Positions 24,619-33,978 are shown, counted from the stretch's first letter. The stretch is 64,000 nt of DNA from Acidimicrobiia bacterium (GCA_022828135.1 JAJEJB010000040.1:62001-126000); one strand, 5' to 3'. Notes: generated by a model from the sequence alone, not told the origin. Numbers and translations: made by a program.

Positions 24619-25707
24619 ATGGATCTCACCGCCGCAATCATCATCGTCATCGCCGTCATCCTGGTTGGGTTCGCCGTGGTCGCGGCCGTCCGGAGGCGGG
24701 ACGACTCGGTACAGGACGCCGTCAAGGCAGCCATCGCCAGCGTGGTGGGCGAGGCACGCGAGGCATTTGATTCGCGCCTCTCGACGGGCAAGACAGAACT
24801 GGAGCAGCGACACAGGGCCATCGATGAACAGGTTCAAGGGTTCAAAGCCGAGGTTAAGACGATGCGTGATGCCCTGACGTCGATGCAGACTGACGCGGCG
24901 GAGCAGCACGGCACCATCGCGGAGCAACTCAGCAAAGCTGCCAGAGGGACTTCCGAACTAACAAAGACCACGGGCCAACTCAAGGACGTGCTCTCCAACC
25001 CCACCGCACGCGGCAAGTGGGGTGAGCGGATGGCTGAGGACGTTCTCCGTGTCGCGGGGATGAAGGAGAACGTCAACTATCTAAGACAAACCAAGCTTCC
25101 CACAGGCAGGATCCCTGACTACACGTTCTTGTTGCCCAAGGACGAGAGGCTTCACATGGACGTGAAGTTCCCTTTGGCTGCCCATTCCGAGTACGTGGAG
25201 GCAGCGTCTGAGAGCGAGAGGCACGAGGCCACGAAGAGGCTGAGACTGGCTGTACGAACCCATGTCAATGACCTTGTCGGGCGCGATGGCTATCTCGATT
25301 CCCAAGAGACCGTCGGCTGCGTCCTGATGTTCATTCCAAACGACGGCCTGTATGCGTCGATCCACGAGCAGTGCAGGGATGAGACCGACAGGGCCCTGGA
25401 GAAGGGCGTTCTGATCTGCTCGCCCTCCACACTGCTAGCTGTGCTGGTCATCGTGCGCAAGGCCATGGACACGTTCGCTCTCGAGCGCTCAGCCCAGGAG
25501 ATCCTGGGTGTGCTCGGCGCGTTCGAGACCCAGTGGGACAAATTCACGGAAGCGATCACGACTGTGTCGAACCGCGCTGACTTGCTCAGGAGGGGAGTTG
25601 ACGAGCTCATGCCGGGTGGAACCCGTCGCAGGATGATGGACACGCAGCTTGGCAAGATCGAGCACCTGCGCGAGTCGAACGCCCGCCCTGAACTCCGACA
25701 ATCGTGA
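24619..25707 (+). CDS. rmuC: RmuC family DNA recombination protein
   Basis: A 362-residue RmuC protein. It has one N-terminal membrane segment (DLTAAIIIVIAVILVGFAVVA, residues 2-22), then a coiled-coil region to about residue 120. The RmuC nuclease-like core follows: NPTARGKWGERMAEDVLR, PDYTFLLPKDERLHMDVKFP and VGCVLMFIPND. RmuC limits inversions at short repeats. Codon use is visibly more A/T-rich than in the flanking genes, which may mark horizontal acquisition together with the next gene. Confidence 0.88.
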   Translation: MDLTAAIIIVIAVILVGFAVVAAVRRRDDSVQDAVKAAIASVVGEAREAFDSRLSTGKTELEQRHRAIDEQVQGFKAEVKTMRDALTSMQTDAAEQHGTIAEQLSKAARGTSELTKTTGQLKDVLSNPTARGKWGERMAEDVLRVAGMKENVNYLRQTKLPTGRIPDYTFLLPKDERLHMDVKFPLAAHSEYVEAASESERHEATKRLRLAVRTHVNDLVGRDGYLDSQETVGCVLMFIPNDGLYASIHEQCRDETDRALEKGVLICSPSTLLAVLVIVRKAMDTFALERSAQEILGVLGAFETQWDKFTEAITTVSNRADLLRRGVDELMPGGTRRRMMDTQLGKIEHLRESNARPELRQS

Positions 25708-25860
25708 GGAACTGGAGACCGAACCAATCCGCTTGGTTGGATAGTACAATCTCAGTCCTTCTAAACCAAAACAGCTCATTGACCTGAATAACTGCTATAT
25801 CGCAGCCCTCTTCCTTGGCTGGGCGCCTCAACCAGAGACGTCGAGAAGCGGGGGGTGCCC

Positions 25861-26778
25861 ATGGGCGAGGAGCGGGTTCTCAGGCGGATGAAGCGCCAGC
25901 ATGGGGTCATCACCCGTGCGCAGGCTCTGAAGGCGGGCATGACCAGGGCCCAGATCGAAAGATGCCTGCGCTCGGGGCGCTGGGTGAGCGAGGCCCGGGG
26001 CGTCTACCGGCACGCGGCCGCCTCCTTATCTCCGCTGTCGAGGCTGATGGCTGCTTGCTTGGCTCACGACGGGTTGGCGAGCCACCGGTCGGCGGCGGCG
26101 CTGCACGGCATCGAGGGATTCAAGCTCGACTGCATCGACGTGACCGTCCCGAGGGGCAAGCGCCCATCGATTGCGGGGGTACGGCTCCACCAGTCAAGTC
26201 AGATGAAGCTGGCCAAGCCGACGGAGCGGCAGGGCGTGCTCTGCACCGACCGCGCCCGGACCGTCCTGGACCTGGCCGGTGTCATTCCCAGCAGACGGCT
26301 CGCCGGTGTGATCGACGCAGTCCTGCGCGACGGACTCCTTCGGCCCGGCGACCTCTACGGTGTTCTTGCCGCTCATGCCCGGCAAGGTCGTCACGGCTGC
26401 GTCGCACTCCGCTCAGTCCTGGACGAATGTCTGGGTGACGATCCGGTCCCGCTCAGCGAATGGAGCCGGATGGTCGAGGACCTGCTGGTCGGCTCAGGAC
26501 TGTCCCGTCCCCGCCTCGAGTACCGGATCTGCGATGACGCCGGAGCGCTTCTTGCCCAAGTCGATCTCGCATACCCAGCCCATCGGGTGGCCATCGAGCT
26601 CGACAGCGTCCGGTATCACTTGAATCGCGAGTCCTTCATTTCCGATCCGCGGCGACGGAACCGTCTCACGGTCGCCGGCTGGAAAGTGCTGTCCTTCACC
26701 TGGGACGACTACATCAATCGCCCCGGTGGCCTATGCGATGCCGTTTCCGCCGCCTGCGGCTCTCCCCTGCGTTCTTGA
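25861..26778 (+). CDS. AbiEi-like winged-helix plus DUF559/PD-(D/E)XK-like protein
   Basis: About 305 residues. The N-terminus (KRQHGVITRAQALKAGMTRA) matches the winged-helix domain of AbiEi-type antitoxin-like proteins. The C-terminus has the VDLAYPAHRVAIELD and NRLTVAGWKVLSFTWDD blocks of DUF559/Vsr-like nuclease folds, with Asp/Glu residues in a PD-(D/E)XK-like spacing. Such proteins are common in actinobacteria and their role is unknown. No toxin partner is adjacent. The preceding 147 bases are A/T-rich and hold an AACCAA/TTGGTT inverted repeat. The TGA stop lies inside the first arm of a hairpin repeat. The GTG at 25855 is an alternative start. Confidence 0.7.
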   Translation: MGEERVLRRMKRQHGVITRAQALKAGMTRAQIERCLRSGRWVSEARGVYRHAAASLSPLSRLMAACLAHDGLASHRSAAALHGIEGFKLDCIDVTVPRGKRPSIAGVRLHQSSQMKLAKPTERQGVLCTDRARTVLDLAGVIPSRRLAGVIDAVLRDGLLRPGDLYGVLAAHARQGRHGCVALRSVLDECLGDDPVPLSEWSRMVEDLLVGSGLSRPRLEYRICDDAGALLAQVDLAYPAHRVAIELDSVRYHLNRESFISDPRRRNRLTVAGWKVLSFTWDDYINRPGGLCDAVSAACGSPLRS

Positions 26779-26820
26779 TGTAGTTGACCGCACCAGAGCG
26801 GCACAACTACATCAAGAATG
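26770..26820. repeat. Palindromic hairpin repeat, copy 1 (also terminator-like)
   Basis: TTCTTGATGTAGTTG (26772-26786) pairs with CAACTACATCAAGAA (26804-26818) around a 17-base loop, and a further C-G pair and G-T pair extend the stem to 17. A second copy at 46586 has almost the same loop and a compensatory stem change. Here it sits between convergent genes, where it could terminate both transcripts. Confidence 0.8.
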
Positions 26821-26845
26821 GCCGGAGGCCGCCGCTTGTAGGGGA

Positions 26846-27721
26846 CTAGCCGTGGTGGGAGGTTTGCCAGGTGACGGTGGTGGCTACCTGGTTGAAGGTG
26901 AACACGTGCAGGCCGGTCACGCCGAGGTCGTCCAACGACGGGCTCAGAGCCATCAGGATGTGGTCAGGGTCGTAGTTGGGTGAGGTCATCAGCTTCATGA
27001 TGGCGGCCCGGTTCTTGCGGAGGTACCGCAGCGACGGCCCCACGCCCAGGCGGGCGCCCATGGTGAGCAGCTTGGCCCGATCCACCACCCCCGAGATCCC
27101 CAGATGCACGGGCAGCGTCAGCCCCGCGGCCCGCTCGCCCCGCAGCCAGCCCTCGATGCGGTCCGGGTCGAAGCACATCTGCGTGCTGCAGTAGCCCTCC
27201 ACGCCGGCCTCCGCCAGCAGCGCCTGCTTGGCGTGCAGGGCCTCATGGAGCACTTCCTCCGCGATGAGCGGATGGCCGTGCGGGTAGGCGGTCACGCCGA
27301 TCGTGCTCAGCCCGTGGTCGCACTCCAGCAGGTCCCGCAGGAACGAGGCCGCGTCCGAGTAGGCGCCCGGCGACTCCACATCCCCACCGACCAGGAACAT
27401 GGTCGACACCCCGGCCGACCGGAACCAGCCGGCCAACTCGGACACCCCAGCCCGATCGGGCACCAGCCGAGCCGAGACATGCGGGATGGCCTCGTGGCCC
27501 AGCGCCATCAACCGCTCGGTGATCTCGCACGTGGCGGCCTGGCCCTTCACCGGCGACGCGGTCACCGAAACCCGGGAACCAGCAGGAAGCGCCTCGATCG
27601 CCGCGTCGAGGCTCTTGAGGGGGATGACCTCGAAGGTCAGATCCCTGACGAGGTGCAGCCGGTGGTGGCGAGCCCCGAGCGTCTCCCCCGACAGCGGGGC
27701 GCGCCGCAGCTTGGACAGCAT
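26846..27721 (-). CDS. metF: Methylenetetrahydrofolate reductase-like protein
   Basis: A 291-residue TIM-barrel protein of the MetF family. FEVIPLKSLDAAIEALPAG near the N-terminus carries the Glu that helps activate folate. VTASPVKGQAATCEITERL, FLVGGDVESPGAYSDA and the HLGISGVVDRAKLL stretch follow the family order. It reduces methylene-THF to methyl-THF, or runs in reverse during methyl oxidation. It lies 12 bases downstream of fhs on the same strand. The sequence is divergent from housekeeping MetF, so a specialised role in one-carbon catabolism is plausible. Confidence 0.83.
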   Translation of the reverse strand: MLSKLRRAPLSGETLGARHHRLHLVRDLTFEVIPLKSLDAAIEALPAGSRVSVTASPVKGQAATCEITERLMALGHEAIPHVSARLVPDRAGVSELAGWFRSAGVSTMFLVGGDVESPGAYSDAASFLRDLLECDHGLSTIGVTAYPHGHPLIAEEVLHEALHAKQALLAEAGVEGYCSTQMCFDPDRIEGWLRGERAAGLTLPVHLGISGVVDRAKLLTMGARLGVGPSLRYLRKNRAAIMKLMTSPNYDPDHILMALSPSLDDLGVTGLHVFTFNQVATTVTWQTSHHG

Positions 27722-27733
27722 CTACGTCGCAGG

Positions 27734-29437
27734 TCAGCTCAGGCCGACGATGTTTCCGTCGGCGTCGATGTCGATCCCCTTGGCGGCCGGCACCCGGCCC
27801 AGGCCGGGCATGGTTCGCATGTCGCCGCAGATGGGGTACACGAACCCGGCCCCCACCGACGCACGCACCTCGCGCACGGGGAGCGTCCACCCCGTCGGGG
27901 CGCCCTTCAGGGTCGGATCCGACGAGATCGACAGGTGGGTCTTGGCGATGCACACCGGCAGGTTCCCGAACCCGGCCTCGGTGTAGGTGGCGAGCTGCTT
28001 GTCGGCCGTGCTGGAGTACTCGACCCCGTCGGCTCCATAGACCCGGGTAGCCACTGTCTCGATCTTGGACTTCAGCGACGCATCGTCGGGGTACAGCACT
28101 GCGAAGTCGCTGGGCTCCTCGGCCGCCTCGGCCACCGCCTCGGCCAGCTCAGCCGCACCCCGACCGCCGTCGGCGAAGTGGGTTGTCACCGCCGAGCGGG
28201 CGTCGTACTCGGCTGCGATCTCGCCGATGGCGGCGATGTCGGCAGGGTGGTCCTCGGGGAACACGTTGATGGCCACCACCGGCGTGCAGCCGTGGATGCG
28301 CATGTTCTCGAGCTGCTTGCGCAGGTTGTCGCCACCCGCGTGCACCTCGTCGGGGTTCTCGGCCAGGATTGCGTCCGGCAGCGGACGACCGGCCACGATC
28401 CTGTGCTTGCCCGAGTGGGCCTTCAGGCCCCGCACGGTGGCCACCAGCACGGCCGCGTCAGGAGCGATACCCGAGTAGCGGCACTTGATGTTGAAGAACC
28501 GCTCGGCGCCCATGTCGGCACCGAAGCCGGCCTCGGTGAGCAGGAAGTCCGACGTGCGGATGCCTACCTGGTCGGCCACGATGGAGGAGTTGCCGGTGGC
28601 GATGTTGCCGAACGGTCCGGTGTGCACCAGCGCGGGCGTGTTCTCGAGAGTCTGCATCAGGTTGGGCTTGATGGCCTCGCGCAGGATCACGGCCATCGAC
28701 CCGGCCACGCCGATCTCCTCGGCGGTGATCGGGGTGCCGGCCTTGGTGTAGCCCACCACGATCCGGCCCAGCCGGGCCCGCAGGTCGTGGAGACCGGTGC
28801 ACAGCGCCAGCGCGGCCATGACTTCCGAGGCGGCGGTGATGTCGAAGCCGGACTCCCGGGGCACGCCGTCGAGCCGCCCGCCCAGTCCCAGTGTGATGTT
28901 GCGCAGCGCCCGGTCGTTGACGTCGAGCACCCGGCGCCAGGTGATGTTGTGTATGTCGAGACCGGCCTCGTTGCCGTGATACAGGTGGGCGTCGACCATG
29001 GCCGAGCACAGGTTGTGGGCCGCGGTCACGGCGTGCATGTCGCCGGTGAGATGGAGGTTGAACAACTCCATGGGCACTACCTGGCTGTAGCCGCCCCCGG
29101 CGGCGCCTCCCTTGATCCCGAAGGTCGGCCCCATCGACGGCTGGCGGATGGCGATGGTGGCGCTGCGCCCGATGTGCTGGAAGGCCTGGCCGAGCCCGAC
29201 GGTGGTTGTGGTCTTGCCCTCGCCGAGCGGGGTCGGGGTGATGGCCGACACCACCACGTAACGGGCCCGGGGCCGGCCGGCGTCGGCCATGGCCCCGACC
29301 GCGTCGAGGCTCACTTTGGCGGCGCCGGCGCCGTAGGGCTCCAGCATCTCTGCCGGGATTCCGGCGTCGGCGGCGATCTCTCCGAGAGGCTTCAGATTGG
29401 CCTGGGAGGCGATCTCCAGATCGGTCGGAAACGGCAT
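27734..29437 (-). CDS. fhs: Formate-tetrahydrofolate ligase
   Basis: A 567-residue Fhs. The ATP site is TPTPLGEGKTTTTVGLGQ near residues 67-84, followed by the canonical RQPSMGPTFGIKGGAAGGGYSQ region split over residues 100-121. The start at 29437 is set by an AAAGGAAGGG Shine-Dalgarno. It interconverts formate plus THF plus ATP with 10-formyl-THF; in a methyl-oxidising setting it can make ATP from 10-formyl-THF and release formate. It heads an operon with metF and is divergent from the DMGDH-like gene across the shared operator. Confidence 0.96.
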   Translation of the reverse strand: MPFPTDLEIASQANLKPLGEIAADAGIPAEMLEPYGAGAAKVSLDAVGAMADAGRPRARYVVVSAITPTPLGEGKTTTTVGLGQAFQHIGRSATIAIRQPSMGPTFGIKGGAAGGGYSQVVPMELFNLHLTGDMHAVTAAHNLCSAMVDAHLYHGNEAGLDIHNITWRRVLDVNDRALRNITLGLGGRLDGVPRESGFDITAASEVMAALALCTGLHDLRARLGRIVVGYTKAGTPITAEEIGVAGSMAVILREAIKPNLMQTLENTPALVHTGPFGNIATGNSSIVADQVGIRTSDFLLTEAGFGADMGAERFFNIKCRYSGIAPDAAVLVATVRGLKAHSGKHRIVAGRPLPDAILAENPDEVHAGGDNLRKQLENMRIHGCTPVVAINVFPEDHPADIAAIGEIAAEYDARSAVTTHFADGGRGAAELAEAVAEAAEEPSDFAVLYPDDASLKSKIETVATRVYGADGVEYSSTADKQLATYTEAGFGNLPVCIAKTHLSISSDPTLKGAPTGWTLPVREVRASVGAGFVYPICGDMRTMPGLGRVPAAKGIDIDADGNIVGLS

Positions 29438-29524
29438 CTTTGCCCTTCCTTTCGCAGCAGTCTTGCGCGGTTGCGAGCACCGGCCGGGGTGTTGGCGCGG
29501 CACCGCCCCCGAGGGTAGCTTGTC

Positions 29525-29559
29525 GTTCCGTATCGCGGAACGATTCCGCATTACAGAAC
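29525..29559. promoter_or_regulatory. Tandem palindromic operator between fhs and DMGDH-like gene
   Basis: Two 17-bp sites abut with one base between them: GTTCCG TATCG CGGAAC (29525-29541) and ATTCCG CATTA CAGAAC (29543-29559). The tandem period is 18 bp, as at 22708. The segment GGAACG(A/G)TTCCGCAT is shared by both loci outside any coding sequence, which is strong evidence for a common regulator. Confidence 0.72.
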
Positions 29560-29645
29560 AGGATGTGGCACCTGCCCTCAAGGCGGACGCCGCAGACTAC
29601 AGGAGAACCCCATCCCGCTGGCACGGCAGCACAGGAGGATTGGTT

Positions 29646-32180
29646 GTGAGCGAGTTCCCCGCCAGCGCCAAGTGCGTGGTGATCGGGGCCGGCATCGTCG
29701 GCAATTGTCTCGTAGGCCATTTGACCAAGCTCGGCTGGAACGACTTGGTGCTCGTCGACAAGGGACCCCTGCCCAACCCCGGCGGGTCGACCGGTCACGC
29801 ATCGAACTTCATCTTCCCGGTGGACCACAACAAGGAGATGTGCCTGCTCGGCGTCCAGAGCGCCAACCAGTACCGGGACCTCGACCTGTCGGTCGACTCG
29901 GGCGGGATCGAGGTGGCCCGCACGCAGGAGCGGATGGACGAGTTGCAGAGGCGCATGACGTCCGCCACCGCCTGGGGCGTGGAGGCCCACCTGCTCACCC
30001 CGGACGAGGTCGGCGAACTCGTCCCGTTCGTCAATACCGACATCGTGCTCGGTGGCTTCTACTGCCCGACCGTCTCGGTGGTGGACTCGCTGGAGACCGG
30101 AACCGTCATGCGCCGCTTGGCCGTCGACAACGGGTGCCGGGTGCTGGCCAACACCGAGGTGCTCGACATCGTCACCGAACCCGGCCCCAACCCGGGCGAC
30201 CACACCGTCAAGGCCGTGGTGACCGACGCCGGCACCATCGAGACCACCTACGTGGTGATCGCCTGCGGCGTGTGGTCCAACCGGCTGGCCAATATGGCCG
30301 GCGCTCGAATCCCGCTGGTCCCCGCCGTGCACCAGATGGCCGATGTCGGTCCCATGGACATCCTGGCCGAGACCGGCAACGAGATCGGCTATCCGATCGT
30401 GCGGGACATGGACACGTTCTGCTACGAGCGCCAGACAGCCGGCTCGATGGAAGTGGGCTCCTACGCCCATCGCCCCATCTTCCACCACCCCGACGACATC
30501 CCCTCCAACGAGGAGGCCGCGCTCTCGCCCACGGAGATGCCGTTCACCCCCGACGACTTCGATCCGCAGATGGAGCAGGCCATCGAGTTGATGGACATGC
30601 TGGGCGACGCCGAGATCAAGTACGCCATCAACGGCCTGCTGTCGCTCACCCCCGACGCCATGCCGTGCCTGGGCGAGGTCCCCGAGGTCCGGAACCTGTG
30701 GTCGGCCGCCGCGGTGTGGGTCAAGGAGGGGCCGGGCATGGCCCAGGTCGTGGCCGAGTGGATGACCTTCGGGTATCCCCGGGTGATCGACGTGCACGGC
30801 GCCGACATCGCTCGCTTCTATCCCGAGGAGCGCCCCGACGAGCACATCTGGGCCCGCTCCGCCGAGCACTTCAACAAGACCTACGGCATCGTCCATCCGG
30901 CCGAGCAGTGGGAGAGCCGCCGCAACCTGCGGGTCGGGCCGTACTTCTCGCGCCAGCAGGACCTGGGCGCCTTCTTCTTCCAGGCCCGCACCTGGGAGCG
31001 GCCCCAGTGGTTCGAGTCCAACGCCGACCTCGTGGAGCGCTACGGCCTGTCCGAGCGGGAGGTCGAGTGGGACAACCGCTGGTGGAGCCCGATCACCAAC
31101 GCCGAGCACCTCAACCTGCGCGACAACTGCGGGCTGGTCGATCTCAGTGCGTTCCAGATCTACGAACTGACCGGGCCGGGCGCGGTCGCCTACGCCGACC
31201 GTCTCGCGGTCAACAGGATCGATGTGCCCGTCGGCCGCTCCATCTACACGCCCTGGCTCACCCCCGACGGCGGCTTCCACTCCGACCTGACGATGATGCG
31301 CATGGGCACCGAGCGGGTGCGGATCGTTACCGGCGTGTTCGACGGCGGGCGCGACGAGTTCTGGACCCGCCGCCACATGCCCACGGACGGATCGGTGAGC
31401 TTCGCCAACATCACCGACGACATCACCACCCTCGGCCTGTGGGGACCCAATGCCCCGGCCGTTCTGGGAGCGGTCTGCGACGCCGACCTGAGCCAGGCCG
31501 GCTCGTCCTACGGCTCGCTGGTGGATGTCGAGCTCGACTGTGGGACCGGCCGGCCGGTGCCGGCCACCCTGTTCCGCATCTCCTATGTGGGCGACACCGG
31601 CTGGGAGATCTACCTGGCCTGGGACGACGGCCCCGCAGTCTGGGACACGCTGATGCGGGTCGGAACCGACTACGGCCTGCGGCCCACCGGCGGCGGCGTG
31701 TACGGCACATCCGGCCGCCTGGAGAAGGGCTATCGCCTCATGGGCGCCGAGCTGGAGAGCGAATACAACCCGCTGGAGGCCGGCCTGGCCCGGCCGCGGG
31801 TCAAGGCAGCCGACTTCATCGGCAAAGAGGCCTACCTGGCGGCCCGGGAAGCGGGTGATCCCGAGGTGCAGATGTGCGTGCTCACGGTCGAGGATCTGCA
31901 CGATGCCCGCGGTCGCAAGCGCTACATGCAGGGCGGCAACGAGCCGATCCTGACCGGTGACGGCGATCGCATCGTCGACTCCCACGGCCGGGTGTCGAGG
32001 GTCACCACCGCTGGCCCCGGCCCTTCGGTGGGCAAGCACATGCTGATGGGCTACCTGCCCTCGGAGCTGGCCGCACCCGGCACCGAACTCCAGGTCATGT
32101 ACATGAACGAGCTGTTCCCGGTGCGGGTGGCGGGCACCGGCGCGGTGTTCGACCCCGACGACGCCCGCATGAAGAGCTAG
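29646..32180 (+). CDS. Dimethylglycine/sarcosine dehydrogenase-like protein (FAD + GcvT domains)
   Basis: An 844-residue two-domain enzyme starting at a GTG seven bases after AGGAGG. Residues 10-400 form a DAO-type FAD domain (CVVIGAGIVGNCLVGHL). A GGSTGHAS block keeps the His that carries covalent FAD in dimethylglycine and sarcosine dehydrogenases. From about residue 440 there is a GcvT-like folate domain (NCGLVDLSAFQIYELTGPGA) with the C-terminal barrel. The expected reaction is oxidative N-demethylation with transfer of the methylene group to THF and electrons to ETF, whose genes follow directly. The exact methylated substrate is not certain. Confidence 0.87.
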   Translation: MSEFPASAKCVVIGAGIVGNCLVGHLTKLGWNDLVLVDKGPLPNPGGSTGHASNFIFPVDHNKEMCLLGVQSANQYRDLDLSVDSGGIEVARTQERMDELQRRMTSATAWGVEAHLLTPDEVGELVPFVNTDIVLGGFYCPTVSVVDSLETGTVMRRLAVDNGCRVLANTEVLDIVTEPGPNPGDHTVKAVVTDAGTIETTYVVIACGVWSNRLANMAGARIPLVPAVHQMADVGPMDILAETGNEIGYPIVRDMDTFCYERQTAGSMEVGSYAHRPIFHHPDDIPSNEEAALSPTEMPFTPDDFDPQMEQAIELMDMLGDAEIKYAINGLLSLTPDAMPCLGEVPEVRNLWSAAAVWVKEGPGMAQVVAEWMTFGYPRVIDVHGADIARFYPEERPDEHIWARSAEHFNKTYGIVHPAEQWESRRNLRVGPYFSRQQDLGAFFFQARTWERPQWFESNADLVERYGLSEREVEWDNRWWSPITNAEHLNLRDNCGLVDLSAFQIYELTGPGAVAYADRLAVNRIDVPVGRSIYTPWLTPDGGFHSDLTMMRMGTERVRIVTGVFDGGRDEFWTRRHMPTDGSVSFANITDDITTLGLWGPNAPAVLGAVCDADLSQAGSSYGSLVDVELDCGTGRPVPATLFRISYVGDTGWEIYLAWDDGPAVWDTLMRVGTDYGLRPTGGGVYGTSGRLEKGYRLMGAELESEYNPLEAGLARPRVKAADFIGKEAYLAAREAGDPEVQMCVLTVEDLHDARGRKRYMQGGNEPILTGDGDRIVDSHGRVSRVTTAGPGPSVGKHMLMGYLPSELAAPGTELQVMYMNELFPVRVAGTGAVFDPDDARMKS

Positions 32181-32193
32181 CGGGGGACGCGGA

Positions 32194-32958
32194 ATGCGGA
32201 TCCTGTGCTGCGTGAAACGGGTGCCGGCTCCCGGCGCAAAGATAAACGTCACCGCGGACGGCCTGGCCGTGGATGCGGCCCACCTCGGCTTCACCACCAG
32301 CCCCCACGAGGAGTGCGGCGTGGAGGAGGCGGTGCAGATCGCAGAGCGCACCGGCGGCGAGGTGACCGTGCTCACCCTGGGTCCGGCCGAGGCCGCCGAG
32401 CAACTGCGCTACGCGGCCTCGGTGGGCGCCCACCACGGCGTGCTCATCCAGACCGACGGATCAGCCTGGGACCCCCAGCGCACGGCCCGGGCCATGACCG
32501 CGGCCATCCAGTCGCTGGAAGCCGACGGAGGCGTCTTCGACCTGATCCTGTTCGGCAACGAGTCGGCCGACTCGGGCGGCTTCCAGGTGGGGGTGCGGGT
32601 CTGCCATTCGCTCGGCCGTCCCATCGTCAACGGCATCAAGGGAATCGAGATAGACGGCCCGGTTGTACGGGCCCGCCGCGAGATCGACGGCGGCTTCGAG
32701 GTGTACGAGCTGGACCTGCCCGCCGCGCTCGGCGTGAAGGAGGGCATCAATCTTCCCCGCTACCCGACGATGAGAGGACGTCTGGCCTCCAAGAAGCTGG
32801 AGATCAACACGGTCGAACTCGACGCCGACGCCGGCGGCCAGTCGCTGGTGCGGCTGCATCGTCCAGCGGAGACCGTGTCGCAGACCGTGATCCTCGGCGA
32901 CGGTCCCGAGGCGGCACCCGCAGCCGTCGACGTGCTCGAGGAACTAGGGGTGCTGTGA
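32194..32958 (+). CDS. etfB: Electron transfer flavoprotein beta subunit
   Basis: A 254-residue ETF beta. It has the N-terminal MRILCCVKRVPAPGAKI, the SPHEECGVEEAVQI block and the ETF_beta signature region VRARREIDGGFEVYELDLPA near residues 155-175. It begins 13 bases after the dehydrogenase stop, and its own stop overlaps the etfA start. It should take electrons from the DMGDH-like enzyme and pass them to ETF-quinone oxidoreductase. Confidence 0.93.
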   Translation: MRILCCVKRVPAPGAKINVTADGLAVDAAHLGFTTSPHEECGVEEAVQIAERTGGEVTVLTLGPAEAAEQLRYAASVGAHHGVLIQTDGSAWDPQRTARAMTAAIQSLEADGGVFDLILFGNESADSGGFQVGVRVCHSLGRPIVNGIKGIEIDGPVVRARREIDGGFEVYELDLPAALGVKEGINLPRYPTMRGRLASKKLEINTVELDADAGGQSLVRLHRPAETVSQTVILGDGPEAAPAAVDVLEELGVL

Positions 32959-33959
32959 TGCTGCTGGTGGTGCTAGAGCACGACCGGGGCGCTCTCGGCG
33001 AGCCCGCCCGGGAGGCGCTCACCTTCGGGCGGACGCTGGCCGCCAAGATGGGTGTCGAGATGCACGCGCTGGCCATCGGGGCCGGAGTGGCAACCGAGCA
33101 GGTCGCGGCCGTCTCGGGCGACCACGGCACCGCCCGGCTGTACACCGTGGACCACGACGTGCTGAGCGACTTCGGTCCCGAGGCTTGGGGCCAGTCGCTG
33201 GTCCAGGTCATCGGTGAGCTAGGGCCCGGCGCGGTGCTGGCCTGCGGCAGCGAGCGGGGCAACGAGGTGATGGCCCAGGCCGCGGCCCGCCTCGACTGGC
33301 CGTTCGTCGCCAACTGCACCGACATCACGCCGCCCGACGGCGGGGACGGGCAGTGGTCCATGACCCGCATCCAGTGGGGAGGATCGCTGCTGGAGGACGC
33401 CACCCTCGCCGCGGCGGGCACCGCGCTGCTCACCTGCGGCCTGCACAGCGTGGCCTCGGCGCCCGTCGAGCCCGCGCCGGCTGCGGCCCCGGCGGTTCAG
33501 GCCGTGCCGGTGGATCTCGACGCCCATCTGGCCCGCACCGTCGTGAAGGACCGGGTCGTGCTGGAGGCGGGCGTCACCCTGCCCACCGCGCCGGTGGTGG
33601 TGGGCGGCGGACGCGGCGTCGGCTCGGCCGAGGGGTTCGCCCCGCTGGAGGAACTGGCTGAGCTGCTGGGCGGGCGGGTCGGCTGCAGCCGGGCCGTAAC
33701 CAACAACGGCTGGCGGCCCCACTCCGACCAGGTCGGCCAGACCGGCACCCGCATCGCCCCGGAGATATACATCGCCTCGGGCATCTCTGGGGCCATCCAG
33801 CACTGGGTGGGCGCCATGGGCTCGAAGCACATCCTGGCCGTCAACATCGACCCCGAGGCCAACATGGTGGTGAAGGCGAACTGGGCTGTGATCGGCGACC
33901 TGCACCAGGTCATCCCGGCCATGAACGCCGAGATCCGCCGCCGCCGAGACCGGCCGTGA
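32958..33959 (+). CDS. etfA: Electron transfer flavoprotein alpha subunit
   Basis: A 333-residue ETF alpha. The C-terminal FAD-binding domain is canonical: VGGGRGVGSAEGFAPLEELA, the SRAVTNNGWRPHSDQVGQTG block and IYIASGISGAIQHWVGAM, then NIDPEANMVVKANWAVIGDL. The linker after residue 170 is rich in Ala and Pro. It forms a heterodimer with the etfB product. The ATG overlaps the etfB stop. Confidence 0.94.
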   Translation: MLLVVLEHDRGALGEPAREALTFGRTLAAKMGVEMHALAIGAGVATEQVAAVSGDHGTARLYTVDHDVLSDFGPEAWGQSLVQVIGELGPGAVLACGSERGNEVMAQAAARLDWPFVANCTDITPPDGGDGQWSMTRIQWGGSLLEDATLAAAGTALLTCGLHSVASAPVEPAPAAAPAVQAVPVDLDAHLARTVVKDRVVLEAGVTLPTAPVVVGGGRGVGSAEGFAPLEELAELLGGRVGCSRAVTNNGWRPHSDQVGQTGTRIAPEIYIASGISGAIQHWVGAMGSKHILAVNIDPEANMVVKANWAVIGDLHQVIPAMNAEIRRRRDRP

Positions 33960-33978
33960 GCGAACTCAGGGTATTGAC

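Noticed and set aside
25723-25739. AACCAA/TTGGTT inverted repeat after rmuC as an intrinsic terminator
   Set aside because: The stem is only six pairs and there is no T tract. It is noted with the following gene but not annotated as a terminator.
28458-32375. Very long open frame on the minus strand opposite the DMGDH-like gene
   Set aside because: It is a high-GC antisense shadow. The plus strand encodes recognisable FAD and GcvT domains, and the minus frame has low-complexity Gly/His/Val-rich sequence with no domain.
33950-33975. Possible fifth copy of the 45-bp repeat (CGGCCGTGAGCGAAC) before the IclR gene
   Set aside because: The match is short, gapped and inside the end of etfA coding sequence, so chance in a high-GC genome is more likely.
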